Part shown: piece after piece, positions 24,324 through 34,984 of the stretch
Position numbering within the stretch: position 1 is the stretch's first letter
Layout: every line of letters starts with the position of its first letter
Source: Zingiber officinale
Lineage: Eukaryota > Streptophyta > Magnoliopsida > Zingiberales > Zingiberaceae
Direction of reading: 5' to 3'
Assembly (NCBI RefSeq): GCF_018446385.1
Contig: NC_055999.1
Span: 81,111,859 to 81,175,858, forward strand
DNA length: 64,000 nt
Notes under the pieces: model-generated
The model's database searches: none
Told to the model about the DNA's origin: nothing
Seen by the model: the letters and a program-made list of their open reading frames with translations, nothing else
Position numbers and translations under genes: made by a program

Positions 24324-25160
24324 ATGCTGACCAAATTCGACACGAAGAGCAACCGGGTGAAGGGTGTGAGCTTCCACAGCAAACGTCCGTGGGTCCTTGC
24401 TAGCCTTCACAGTGGCATTATCTAGCTATGGGATTACCGCATGGGCACTCTCATCGACCACTTCGACGAGCACGACGAACCCATACGCGGCGTCCACTTC
24501 CACAAGACCCAGCCCCTTTTCGTATCCAGAGGTGATTGTTGCCTTGTCCTGATAATGCTCAGTCTGCTTCTGATCTTATTTCCCTAGCATTTCATTCCTT
24601 TTTGTTCGTCAAGTACGAGTTCAGATCTTGCTCAGCCTTCTTTGATCTAGTTACCTTGGCATTGCATTCTATTTTGCTCGTTAAGTCTGAGATCAGATTC
24701 CCGACGCCCTTCGCAAATTGTGGTTGGTTTGCTTTCGTGATCCTGAGATTAGATGAAATTGCTAACGATGTACGTTTTTTGAATTAAAGATTCAAATCTT
24801 CTCAACGATGATATTGGAATATGTTGTATTTACTTTTCTTTGACGTTTTAAAGCATGCTAGCTTTAGATCTGCTCCAATAATCTCAAGGGTCCAATTCGG
24901 TTACACTTATTTTTGACAAGGATGTTGTATTTGCAGGAGATGACTATAAGATTAAGGTCTGGAATTATAAGACACACCGGTGCTTGTTTACCCTCCTTGG
25001 TCATCTTGATTACATTCGCACTGTGCAGTTCCATGATGAGCATCCATGGATTGTTAGCGCAAGTGACGACCAAACTATTAGGATATGGAATTGGCAATCT
25101 CAGACCTGCATTTCTGTATTGACAGGGCACAACCACTATGTGATGTGTGCCTCATTTTAT
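24324..25160 (+). pseudogene. captured coatomer subunit alpha (alpha-COP) fragment
   Basis: It contains the start codon and first WD40 repeats of alpha-COP. Exon 1, 24324-24531, opens [20 protein letters not shown] and continues [15 protein letters not shown]. Exon 2, 24937 to about 25155, reads [18 protein letters not shown] and [18 protein letters not shown], then IWNWQSQT and [13 protein letters not shown]. The intron is canonical (GTGATT...TTTGCAG). Alpha-COP is a subunit of the COPI vesicle coat on Golgi membranes. Only ~130 of about 1,200 residues are here. A TAG replaces a codon in exon 1 (at 24421), and homology ends after CASF. The GC-rich region 23880-24323 may be its captured 5' UTR and promoter. 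Not a functional gene. Confidence 0.88.
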
Positions 25161-25739
25161 CCATCGTCACTACTAAATTCCTTCCTCATCTTCGACAATT
25201 TCATCTTCTTGATCTCTTGATTGCAAGTATTAATTGATTGATGCATGCAATGTGTTTGATGAATTTCCTCAAACACTATCCTGAGTTGATTTTATCATTT
25301 TTGTTTGCTAGATTGAGGAGTTGTTATTTCCTGTTGCTAAGTTGGTTTTATGTATTCCTTGAACTATCAAGTTTCTTTTATGTCTATGCTAATTCTTTTC
25401 ACTGATATGCCATGTTTTCTGGTTTATAAATTTACTTTTTTTTGTTGTTATGGTTTCTATAGGATTTGTGTGTTGGGCTTCTTAGACGCACTACATATAC
25501 AACTTAAAGGCTTTGATCATTAAGTGAGTATTTTCTTTTGACCTTCTTGTTAAATCGATTCATAACCAAGTTAATTATGATATTGTGAATTTCTGAATCC
25601 ATCTGAATAGTTCCTAATACGGTTTAGGGTTTAGGTGATGATTCATGAATGACTCATAGTTTATTTATTGGTATAATGATGAAGTGCAAATTTTGTTTGT
25701 CATACTAAGTTAATTGTTGCTGAAGGAGGAAAGTAGGAA

Positions 25740-26500
25740 ACAACTCTCTGTCACAGGGTTAAGGTTATTCAGAAAAATATCCCAATTATGCTTAGGACTC
25801 TTGGTCAGATGGTTATTGCTAATCCAATATTTACTCATGATTAGCTACCTCCATGAGTAAGTCATTGAATATGTCTTACCTTTTTTTTTTGTCTTCCTAC
25901 TTCAAGATTGCTTATATGTACTGTGGAAGTTTTTATTTTATTTTTTCAAAATCTATTGATTGAATTAATGGTCATTAGTAACTTTATTTTTTAGTTACTA
26001 GATAAACATTTGTTGCAACAAAGATTTAGTTTGGCCATTTTATTTCTCATCCTCAAACAATCTGCTGTAGGTGAAATATGTTGACCCATTACTACACTCA
26101 TCAATTGTTAGAGATGTAGCATTTGAGACTATGCTAAAGCTTGCTCATTGTATAGCCCCACCTCTTTCTAGTTAGGCACACGAGATAGCTGTTGCTTTGC
26201 ATATTATTTCTGAAAAAGATGTACATGCTTGGCCCTTCATTGGGTATTTTGAGCAAATAGTTAATGGTCTTTTATTGTCATGTAAAGTTGGACCACTTCC
26301 AATAGATTTGTTTACCTTTATATTTCCGGTATATTTCTATCTAAATTTAGTTATAATATAATTTTACTTGTTTCTAGCTATTCTTTTTAATTGCTTCATT
26401 TCTACTTAGTAATAAAGCATATTTTTCTCCCAAGAAGATTGCATACACTTCACAAAATGACAGCACTTCGTACTTCTGAGCCTCCATGGCTACTACACTT
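25740..26500 (+). pseudogene. captured GCN1 (translational activator) fragment
   Basis: A first exon-like block near 25760-25855 reads VIQKNIPIMLRTLGQMVIAN then PIFTHD. A second block, about 26071-26329, reads VKYVDPLLHSSIVRDVAFET, MLKLAHCIAPPLSS, AHEIAVALHIISEKDVHAW, FEQIVNGLLLSCKVGPLPID. A third begins near 26417 (FSPKKIA). These match from memory the HEAT-repeat protein GCN1, which stimulates the kinase GCN2 on stalled ribosomes. It covers a small internal part of a ~2,600-residue protein. In-frame stops are present. The assignment rests on recalled family motifs. Confidence 0.7.
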
Positions 26501-26739
26501 GGGAATTTGTGATATGACAAACACTTCTAACCTATTTTCTAGTATTAGTTCATTCGTTGTTACCCTATTTTCCCCTAACAGATTTCTTCTTTACAACTTG
26601 TTCACCAATTTTCATTCTCTTTATTGTTAGAATGTAAGTTTAGTTTATATTAGTTTTAGCTCATGAGTAGTTGCTAAATGAGTGTCAATTCTTTTGATTC
26701 ATATGTCTCTCTGTTTTACTCTTAAAATGATAGGTCATA

Positions 26740-27510
26740 TCAAAAGAAGTTCCATTGAGGTGCCTCTTGGAGCTACATGGGTTCAGGGAAGAATGCGAAC
26801 TTCAGGATTTGATACAATTCCGGTACAATGCTTTGCTAACATATTATGAAATTGTGAACTTGCACTTTATGTAATATACTCCTTAACAGATATGTCCTTT
26901 GGAGAGGCCTAGGAAATGGGGAGTATCTCCTTCAGTTAAATCATTTACTTTTCTTGTTAAAGGTGGTTTTATAATGGAGTTGACTGTTGCTTAGTTTTGG
27001 TCCAGTGGAATTGCTAGCCATGAAGTGACTCTCATAGATTTTGAGTGAATCAACTAGCTATTTCTTACCAAGCATCTTATCATTAAAATGGAGTGATAGA
27101 AAAATCTGAGGTGTCAGATTCACACTTTCATCCATCAAATGTGTTTACTGTGTCATTATTTTGCTTGTGTACTAGTAATTTCTTTGCATTCTATTTTGAG
27201 TAAACATGTGTTGGAAATGAGATATCTTGGTGATTGTGGGAAAATTCAATTTTCTTACTAGCTTTCTACATTTCCCGGGGGTCGGATCAATTAATAGCTC
27301 TCACTGTGCTAGTGCTAATTTAACAATAAGATCAATCTATAGAGGTATCTACTCGTTTGGTCCTAGCATGTCAAAACTTTCTATATTTTCTAGGTCAGCA
27401 AATGAGATATACTTGCATGGTGAAATATATCAATTTTTTTGGGCAAGCCACTTTACCAAAGAAGGATTTGAGATCACAAACTCTTCAGTAAGTTTTTATC
27501 TGTGAAATAT
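26740..27510 (+). pseudogene. unassigned, probably captured exon-like segments in CACTA1
   Basis: Exon-like open stretches sit between introns. One near 26750-26825 includes VPLGATWVQGRMRTSGFDTI. One near 26890-26995 includes WGVSPSVKSFTFLVKGG. One near 27265-27490 includes IYRGIYSFGPSMSK and EIYLHGEIYQFFWASHF. I do not recognise the source gene or genes. They lie between the GCN1 and methionine synthase pieces, in the same orientation. Confidence 0.4.
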
Positions 27511-27614
27511 ATCTTTTAAGTGTGTAATCCAGTGGAGTCTATCACTTGTAATTGATATCTATATAAATAATAAAAAGTACATCTTTATGATTGTTTGTTC
27601 CACTTTGTAATCTA

Positions 27615-27915
27615 GTAGCTTCCCTACTGGCAAATATCTTGTTGCCGGAGTTGTTGATGGAAGGAACATTTGGGCAAATGATTTTGCATCCTCTCTCAGC
27701 ACACTTGCAGGTCTTGAGGCCATTGTTGGAAAAGGTCGTATTGGTGTAATGCCTTTTCTTTCTTTTTAATTCTTGTTTTTCTTCAAAATGCAACTGATAT
27801 TATTTAATGTTTGTATGTAGATAAGCTTGTTGTCTCAACTTTGTGCACACATCTGTCGACCTTGTCAACTAGACAAATTAAACTGGATACTGAGATCAAG
27901 GGCTTGCTGTAGGAA
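27615..27915 (+). pseudogene. captured cobalamin-independent methionine synthase fragment
   Basis: An exon at about 27618-27740 reads [20 protein letters not shown] then [18 protein letters not shown]. After an intron, about 27822-27910 reads DKLVVSTLCTHLSTLSTRQI and KLDTEIKGLL. This is the MetE-type enzyme, which methylates homocysteine with a folate donor. About 70 residues of a ~765-residue protein are present, with a stop soon after. Confidence 0.82.
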
Positions 27916-28189
27916 AGGTATTTGATTTTTGAAAACTTTGGATGAGGGATGCATTTGCATGGAATGTAAATTGCGGATACTACCTTGATGTGTACAATAT
28001 CTATTACCTTTTGATGTTGTAAAAAGAATATTTGTGTATTTTATGGATACTATTGTAAGAAGAATATTTGTGTAATTTGTGGATACGGATTTGATATGTA
28101 CAATATCTATTATCTTTTTATGTTGTAAGAATAATATTTATGTGTTGGTTACATGGATATTGACTTGTTTGTATAATATTGGTTTTTCA

Positions 28190-28480
28190 CTATTTTGGAA
28201 ACTGAATCCGTGTCGTTAAATAATACTGATATTATATCGGTTTTCCACCCCTGCTAAAACTGGTGTCATTAACTAATATTACATCGGTTTTACACCGTTG
28301 CTGAAACAGTGTCGTTAAGTGATACTACACAGGTTTATAACCGATTCAAAAATCGGTGTCGTTAAGTGATACTACACCGGTTATAACCCGATGTCTAAAA
28401 TGGCAGACCTTTTACATCGTCTTCATAGACATCGGCCGATTTTGTAATAGACAGCGGTGGAAAATCGATGTCTATGAGGG
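28190..28480. repeat. CACTA1 right subterminal repeats
   Basis: About four spaced copies of a block like ATACTACACCGGTTTATAAC followed by a GGTGTCGTTAA motif, in the same motif family as the left end. Confidence 0.75.
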
Positions 28481-29274
28481 TTTTTCTTGTAGTGTCGGTA
28501 GAGGAGATGCGGCTCAGCCTGAAGAAGGACAGCACGTCCTCGGATAGCAGTCTCGTTAAGTCCAACCTCCAGCACCTTAGCTGAGCCAGAGCTTCTGTGA
28601 AGAGGGAATCAGTATTGAAGTCCCCCACATAAGGTGCTACAGGAAGCACCCGTTGCCACTTAGTGGGTCATTCCACAGCGGAAGGAAACTTAAGGAAAAA
28701 ATATTTATCTTTCCAATTAGGTTTAGAGGAGGGAATAGGTCAAAAGAAAGTAGTGCAAGTGCGGGCCTGGAAACTAAACAAGCCCTCGCTTTGCTGGCGA
28801 GGAGTAAAGAAATAGTGGAATAAGCGAGCAGACTAGGATATGTCATAAACTTCGCACAGGACCACGAATCTGCACAGGATCCTTATAGAATTGGGAGTAA
28901 GTTGGCCCAGAGAAATCCTGAAGTAACGACTTACGTCAGAGAATAGGGGGTGAATGGGGAAACGAAACCCCGAGATGAATTGCTCCTTATAAAAAGTGGC
29001 ATATCCCTCTGGAGGAGAGGAAGCCCGGTAAAGCGTGTTAGGAATAATGATGTGCATGGCTTTTGAGATTTCGTAGGTGAAACGAAGATCATCCAGATCC
29101 ACGCCAGCGAAAGAAGAGACGTCGGGGTAAATGATGGTCGGAAAAGCCATAGGAAGGATTTAAGCTGAGATCAGAAGGCGGAAGGCAAGAGGAAGCGAAA
29201 GGCCAAAGGAAGCAGTGAGCGAGATCAGAAGGAGGAAGTAGACGAAAAAGTCCCAAGGGATAGAGGAGGAGACC

Positions 29275-29282
29275 TATTTATA
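29275..29282 (-). promoter_or_regulatory. TATA box of T1 antisense ORF 1
   Basis: The minus strand reads GGCTATAAATAGG, about 125 bp upstream of the ATG at 29150. Antisense ORF 2 has a TATA element in the equivalent place. This argues that the antisense genes have their own promoters rather than relying on read-through. Confidence 0.65.
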
Positions 29283-30669
29283 GCCGAGATGCATGAGGGT
29301 ATTATGGTCAAATCTCCATCCGACGGCTCACAATAAAAGCGGTTTAGGTTATCCAAGCAAAAGGAGACGTGGGATCATCACAGAAAATGAAGCTAGAGGA
29401 AAGGGGCAGGAGAAAGTAAATGGCACGATGTACGAGAGTCATCATGGGAATTGCCTCGCGAAAGAACGATACTATAGTACGAAGCATTTGAGATCTTCGC
29501 ACGCTTTCTCTCTCTCTATTTATTTCGCCCTTGCTTATTAAGTTCGAGGAGCGAACCCAATTCGGGAGTCAGCTCGGGACACTGAGTGATCAGAGGCCCA
29601 GAGCAGGGGCACTAGTCAGAACGTCATCATGATCAAAACAGATCCCTGGTCGGGGAACAAACAGGTCTTGGTAGGGAGCATAGCAAATAAAAAATTCTTA
29701 AGATAGAGATAATTGCCAAGAGATTTCCTAAGCTTAAGTAATTTCAGACAAGAGCAGACCGATGGATTTTCTAAGAAAGTTTTACATCATGGCTGGGGGT
29801 CTGTAGGAGGTACAACACTTGGGGAAGGTACAAAAGGAGTCGAGAAGTCATCGTCGGCCATGAAAGAAGGGAAGGCTTCATCGGGAAGTTCTTGCACCAG
29901 GCGAGCCCTGTGTAGGAAGTTATCTGGGGGGGGGGGGCAGAGCAAAGAAGGCCTTGTTCAAACAATTGGCGTACAGCGGCCACGCCCCCATATCATAGCA
30001 TCAGGTTAACTAAGTCGCCTATTTTCTTCCTAAAGGATGAGGACTTAACGTAGGCGAGTCTGTAGGCTCTGAGGCGATCATTCTCACCCGACTGCTATTC
30101 CACCAGCTCGACTTGTATTTTGTCTGCATCCACTAAAGCCAGTGTCTTCTCCTGCTTAAGGGTGGAGACATCTTCCTGAGCCTTGAGAAGATCCGCTTGG
30201 AGCGACTTGATGGTGGCCTGGTCAATGTCCCATTGAGCCTTCAATGCCTTTTCCCGGTCGGCACTAGTAGCCAGGTTTGCTTGGGCGACTTCCAGGTCTT
30301 TTTGCAGAACCTTATAAGACTCCTGAAATACCTTCAGATCTATAGAGAGGGTGGCCAGCTCTGACTCTTTCTCCTCCATCTCGGTCGCCAGCTGGCGACG
30401 ACGCTGCCCCTTTGAGTTCAGTTTTGAATCGCTGGTCTTCAGGGCCGCTTGTAGTTCTTTTATCTTTTTGGAAGACGCCTGAGCCAAATTCCTCGCAGAT
30501 TGAGCGGACTCCCCGACCGTGTGAAGATAAGAATCCAGAGGGTTGTCTGAAGTCAGAGGGTCAAGAGGATCGTAGGGAGTAAGTGGTAACTCTAATTCCC
30601 GGACACAAGACTTCAGCAACTCATTCTCTTGTAGCAGATCAGCTGCAAACTGGGTCAAGCTCAAGCCAC

Positions 30670-30746
30670 TAGAGCAGGCTTGCCCGCCAAAAAGAGGAAA
30701 GTCAGAAGTAATTTCAGATAGTCAGGCCAGGAAAAAGAAGACTCAC
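30670..30746 (-). other. intron 2 of T1 antisense ORF 2 (acceptor approximate)
   Basis: Minus-strand donor GTGAGTC after QHIIS. The acceptor is one of two AGs just before the coiled-coil exon (GLSLTQFAADLLQEN). The position is homologous to intron 2 of ORF 1. Confidence 0.6.
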
Positions 30747-31504
30747 TGATATAATATGTTGAGAAACCAGATCCAGCCCTTCCCATTGGGAGCCTCCCCA
30801 GAACTGCTCATTGGCCAACCGTCAGGAGGTAGCCAAGGCTCCATGCAGCTGAAGCTGGCTGGGGATAGGAGAAGTACCGCTAGCCTCTGCTGAATCCCTC
30901 GCTGAATCTAATCTAGTTACAAAGGGCAGACGCTATGAAGCCGTGAAATCATATTTACTCCTCTTGGACTATGCCCTGGTGTGAGCGGCTGAGGGAGAGG
31001 AGGCGACAGGAGCAGTAGAGGGGGTCGCAGAACTCCCGAGCTGGTCTCCGACAGAGGGGTCGACGTGCTCGGGAGCTAAGACTCGGACGGGAGTAGGTGC
31101 GGGTACTTCTTCCATCAGAGGAGACTCCTAGAAGGAGGTTTTAGTTGTCTTAACCCAAACCTTAGGGACTTGGGAGGAAGCCTTCTCGAGAGGAGGAAGC
31201 GAGGGGGAAGACTAAACTGATGGTGCGACTCTTTTACGCTTGCGCTGGAGGCGTAGGCGCTTATCTGGAGGTGGAGAAAGAGTCTACTCTTCCTCGATGG
31301 GCTCCAAAGCTATAGAGCCAATCTTAGGAAGGGCAGCTGCTAGAAGGAGTGGGGTGGAGGACTCTGCTGGATCCTCCGTTGTTTCATGAGAGGATGTGGC
31401 TGAGGGAGCGGCAAGGCCTCTCGCGACTTCTTCGCCTATGGCCTTCAAAATATCGCTGGGCATCCTGGATGATTCGGATGAGTAGGCCCGAAACATAGCA
31501 ACCT

Positions 31505-31568
31505 CTGCAAAGAAAGAAGGAAATACCTCAGTTAGCGAAGACTAGCAGAAGGAAAAGCAAAGTCTTAC
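31505..31568 (-). other. intron 1 of T1 antisense ORF 2
   Basis: Minus-strand donor GTAAGA and acceptor TTTCTTTGCAG, 64 bp. It joins the N-terminal domain exon to the exon reading VAMFRAYSSESSRMPSD. Confidence 0.75.
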
Positions 31569-32255
31569 CAAATGGAGCTCCTATAGCCGTGAGGATCAGG
31601 CTGAGTTCAAAAAGATGTAAAAACCTTCTCGCAGTATTACGGAAAGGAGAAGGCGGACTCCCTTTAGTTTCTCTGAAGTTGTATGGCAGATAGGTTGATG
31701 CTTATGTTCAAGCAATTCAAAAGGTGAAGGAAGATTGGAGCGCCAGTTGGTCAGCCAGGATACCAACTCAGGCAGTCTGATGAAGATGAAGTGGGACTTC
31801 CAACCCTTATTGGAGGAGGGCATATCAGGGAAGAATTTACACCTGGCATGGGATTGTACCATGAACACACCGGGCTCAGATCATTTGAGAGAATAGAAAT
31901 GGTGGAAAAGTTGTGCGGTTAAAGGAATCTGGTATACCCTACAGAGGATAACCATGCCACAGATAGCACGAAAAGCATTGGGAGCAAACTGCGAAAGTGG
32001 GATACCAAAATATTGACTCAAGGAAGAGAAAAGTGGGTGAAGAGGAAAGTGAAGACCTCCCAAGAGTTGATCTTTGAAAAAAATTACAACCCCTTGGGGA
32101 GGAGAAGAAGGATGCTCATTCGGCTTGGGAGCTCGTAGTTGATAATCTTCAATAAGATGCAGGCTAGCATGGATCTGGGATAAGTCGCTATCATCTAAGT
32201 CTGAAATATAATACGAATACCAAGGCACCTCATTACCTTTAGCCATGAGGAAATT

Positions 32256-32282
32256 GGGGGGGGGGGGGGGGGGGGGGGGGGG
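32256..32282. repeat. 27-bp homopolymer G tract in the leader of antisense ORF 2
   Basis: An uninterrupted run of G on the plus strand (C on the coding strand), ending ten bases upstream of the ATG at 32246. A second run of 12 G lies at about 29926-29937 inside the ORF's last exon. Length in the assembly may be unreliable. Confidence 0.85.
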
Positions 32283-32381
32283 AAGAGAAGAAGCGCTCGA
32301 AAGCAACAGGAAGAGCAAGAAGAAGTAGAAGAGTCGAAAACAATCCAAATGGTGAGAAGATGATGGCGGACAACCTTTAGG

Positions 32382-32388
32382 ATTTATA
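32382..32388 (-). promoter_or_regulatory. TATA box of T1 antisense ORF 2
   Basis: The minus strand reads GCTTTATAAATCC, about 140 bp upstream of the ATG at 32246, closely matching the spacing in ORF 1. Confidence 0.65.
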
Positions 32389-32950
32389 AAGCCAAAACCC
32401 CTAGGAAGCATCGAAAAGGGGGGGGATATGATAACTTGAGTCGTCGGATCTAGGGTCGCGTGCCAAAAGGCTCTGATCAGTCATGGTGGCGGGAAAAGTT
32501 CGTGGGACACGTGTCATTCGCCTATGAAGGGTATTAATGATGGACGTGACAAGCAAATCATGGAAGGAGATTTTTTGTACGGTAGCATTCCGGCACAGGA
32601 AGGCTATACGTCAGACGGAAAGATGGTCATGTGGTTACCTCGAGAAAAGCAAAGGAAAGTCATACGTCAGGGTTATGCGGTCACCTCGGGAAAGAGAGAG
32701 GAAAACGAAGGGAAGTATGAATTTGAATTTGCCGCTCAGTAAGAATTGAAATAAACAAATAACTTATCTGATTAAAGTTTGTGTGAGATATTTGCAGGCA
32801 ATATCTCGAGTAGCACACAATTGGTTAGACACCTAAAATGCGTCACCAGAGCAGGAATTTTGGGGATACTCCCCAGGCCAGCCCTCAAATATCAATCTCA
32901 TTGCTGGACCAGCCCTAAGAAGTTTCTTAAGTAGCTTCCTGTTCACAATC
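32389..32950. other. T1 spacer between antisense ORF 2 and the tandem array
   Basis: Upstream flank of antisense ORF 2, with a short internal duplication around 32580-32690 (CATACGTCAG and GGTCACCTCG motifs repeated). No gene is seen; small plus-strand ORFs here have no family features. Confidence 0.5.
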
Positions 32951-34690
32951 CTAGACACTCGCCCCAGTGCGAGTTATTAGTGATCATGCTCTCAGACCCA
33001 ACGACCTTTCCAGGTCGGTATCCCAGACTCTCACCCCAGTATGAGTTATAAGTGAACATGCTCTCACGCCCAACGACCTTTCCAGGTCGGTATCCTAGAC
33101 TCTCGCCCCAGTGCGAGTTATAAGTGAGCATGCTCTCACACCCAACGACCTTTCAGGTCGGTGTCCCAGACTCTCGCCCAGTGCGAGTTATAAGTGAGCA
33201 TGCTCTCACTCCTAACGTCCTTTCCAGGTCGGTGTCCCAGACTCTCGCCCCAGTGCGAGTTATAAGTGAGTATGCTCTCACGCCCAACGACCTTCTAGGT
33301 CGGTGTCCCAGACTCTCGCCCCAGTGCGAGTTATAAGTGAGCATGCTCTCACGCCCAACGATCTTTCCAGGTCGGTGTCCCAGACTCTCGCCCCAGTGGA
33401 AGTTATAAGTGAGCATGCTCTCACGCCCAACGACCTTCCAAGTCGGTGTCCCAGACTCTCGCCCCAGTGCAAGTTATAAGTGAGCATGCTCTCACGACCA
33501 ACGACCTTCCAGGTCGGTATCCTAGACTCTCGCCCCAGTGCGAGTTACAAGTGAGCATGCTCTTACGCCCAACGACCTTCCAAGTCGGTGTCCCAGACTC
33601 TTGCCCCAGTGCGAGTTATAAGTGAGCAAGCTCTCACGACCAACAACCTTCCAGATCGGTGCCCCAGACTCTCGCCCCGGTGCAAGTTATAAGTGATCAT
33701 GCACTCACGCCCAACGATCTTCCAGGTCGATGTCCCAGACTCTCGCCCCAGTATGAGTTATAAGTGAGCATGCTCTCACGCCCAACGACCTTCCAGGTCA
33801 GTGTCTCAGACTCTCACCCCAGTGCGAGTTATAAGTGAGTATGCTCTCACGCCCAACGACCTTCCATGTGAGTGTCTCAGACTCTCGCCCCAGTGCGAGT
33901 TATAAGTGAGCATGCTCTCACGCCCAATAACCTTCCAGGTCGGTGTCTCAGATTCTCACCCCAGTGCGAGTTATAAGTGAGCATGCTCTCACGCCCAACA
34001 ACTTTCTAGGTCGGTGTCCCAGACTCTCGCCCAAGTGCGAGTTATAAGTGAGGATGCTCTCACGCCCAACGACTTTCCAAGTCAGTGTCCCAGACTCTCG
34101 CCCTAGTGCGAGTTATAAGTAAGCATGCTCTCACGCCCAATGATCTTTCCAGGTCGGTGCCCTAGACTCTCGCCCCAGTGCGAGTTATAAGTGAGCATGC
34201 TCTCACAACCAATGACCTTCCAGGTCGGTGTCCCAGACTCTCGCCCCAGTGTGAGTTATAAGTGAGCATGCTCTCACACCCAACGACCTTTCCAAGTCAG
34301 TGTCCCAGACTCTCACCCCAGTGCGAGTTATAAGTGAGCATGCTCTCACGCCCAACGACCTTCTCGGTCGGTGTCCCAGACTCTCACCCCAGTGCAATTT
34401 ATAAGTGAGCATGCTCTCACGCCCAACGACCTTCCAAGTCGGTATCCCAGACTCTCACCCAAGTGCGAGTTATAAGTGAGCATGCTCTCATGTCCAACGG
34501 CTTTCCAGGTCGGTGTCCCAGACACTCGTCCCAGTGCGAGTTATAAGTGAGCATGCTCTCACGACCAACGACCTTCCAGGTCAGTGTCCCAGACTCTCAC
34601 CCCAGTGCGAGTTATAATTGAGCATGCTCTCACGCCCAACGATCTTCCAGGTCGGTGTCCCCAACTCTCGCCTCAGTGCTAGGCCACAAG
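32951..34690. repeat. 71-bp tandem array (about 24 copies) in T1
   Basis: Monomers of 71-72 bp run head to tail, most differing at only a few positions. Each monomer contains three dyads: GAGCATGCTC, CGACCTTCCAGGTCG, and CTCGCCCCAGTGCGAG. The array sits between antisense ORF 2 and the 3' LTR. Tat elements are known to carry variable tandem repeats in this untranslated part. The ORFs read across the array are artefacts of the repeat. It is not a CRISPR array: there are no unique spacers. Confidence 0.93.
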
Positions 34691-34984
34691 GAGACATACT
34701 CTCGTGCTCAACAAGTCTGTAGACCATAATTCTACTACAAATGTGAGGTACAAACAAGCATGTCTGTATGAGCCACGACTTCCCAACCCTTGTGGTAACA
34801 AAAAAGTTTGGTAAGTAAATTATCCTTTCCAGAAATTTTTCTTAGTATGTGTCTAGAGAACATGATAATAGAAGAAGAGAAAAGGAAGTACAGACTCACA
34901 TCTTGATAGGCAGGTAACACAGAGAACATGGTTTATTTAATAAGAGTTGAGGAACATTTTTCAGGAGTTCACATTATTACAAGA

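Larger units (their letters stand above)
23625..28494 (+). mobile_element. CACTA1: Pack-type CACTA transposon carrying host gene fragments
   Basis: Ends are CACTATAAA... at left and ...CTTGTAGTG at right. The two ~31-bp ends are inverted copies through CCCTCATAGACATCGAT. The 3-bp TSD TCG lies at 23622-23624 and 28495-28497. No transposase (TNP1/TNP2-like) is visible. The cargo on the plus strand is, in order, coatomer alpha (24324-25160), GCN1 (25740-26500), unassigned segments, and methionine synthase (27615-27915). Retained introns show capture from genomic DNA. Inserted in T1's antisense ORF 1. Confidence 0.92.
21844..29150 (-). pseudogene. T1 antisense ORF 1 (PF04195-like N-terminus, coiled-coil C-terminus), spliced, split by CACTA1
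   Basis: ATG at 29150, stop TAA at 21844-21846. The N-terminal ~110 residues carry the 'putative gypsy type transposon' domain pattern (PPEGYATFYKEQF, GFRFPIHPLFSDVSRYF, LGQLTPNSIRILCRFVVLC). A proline/serine-rich middle lies at 22744-23520, and a heptad-rich coiled coil at 22100-22476 (AMKDKVAEVELQLNN, IVDQLTKELQSKEALLQDQ). The tail reads ILKEIPDEVFSTFK. Two canonical introns are visible, 23529-23604 and 22492-22554. TATA box at 29275-29282. Broken by the CACTA insertion at 23625-28494 and by stops near 28833, 28738 and 28665. Role unknown. Confidence 0.8.
29787..32246 (-). pseudogene. T1 antisense ORF 2 (paralogue of ORF 1), spliced
   Basis: ATG at 32246 (MAKGNEVPWYSYYISDLDD), stop TGA at 29787-29789. 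The N-terminal domain repeats that of ORF 1 (PPQGVVIFFKDQL, GLHFPLHPLFSSLSQYF, PLSQFAPNAFRAICG). Then comes DMPSSNKGWKSHFIFI, a low-complexity Pro/Ser/Ala middle (30900-31500), and a long coiled coil at 30095-30664 (ELQAALKTSDSKLN, KVLQKDLEVAQANLA, ATIKSLQADLLKAQEDVS). The tail pattern LVQELPDEAFPSF is shared with ORF 1. Introns lie at 31505-31568 and about 30670-30746. Scattered stops (near 31878, 31290, 31204, 30095 and others) make it non-coding now. Function unknown; other Tat elements (for example maize Grande) also carry antisense ORFs. Confidence 0.8.

Noticed and set aside
24913-25220. A functional WD40 gene
   Set aside because: It is the second exon of a captured coatomer alpha fragment; it ends after about 130 residues and lies inside CACTA1.
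33124-34412. Repetitive proteins read across the array
   Set aside because: Open frames arise because the monomer length changes between 71 and 72 bp; no start, promoter or family feature.
32951-34690. CRISPR-like array
   Set aside because: The 71-bp units are continuous with no unique spacers, lie in a plant retrotransposon, and have no cas genes. It is a tandem repeat.
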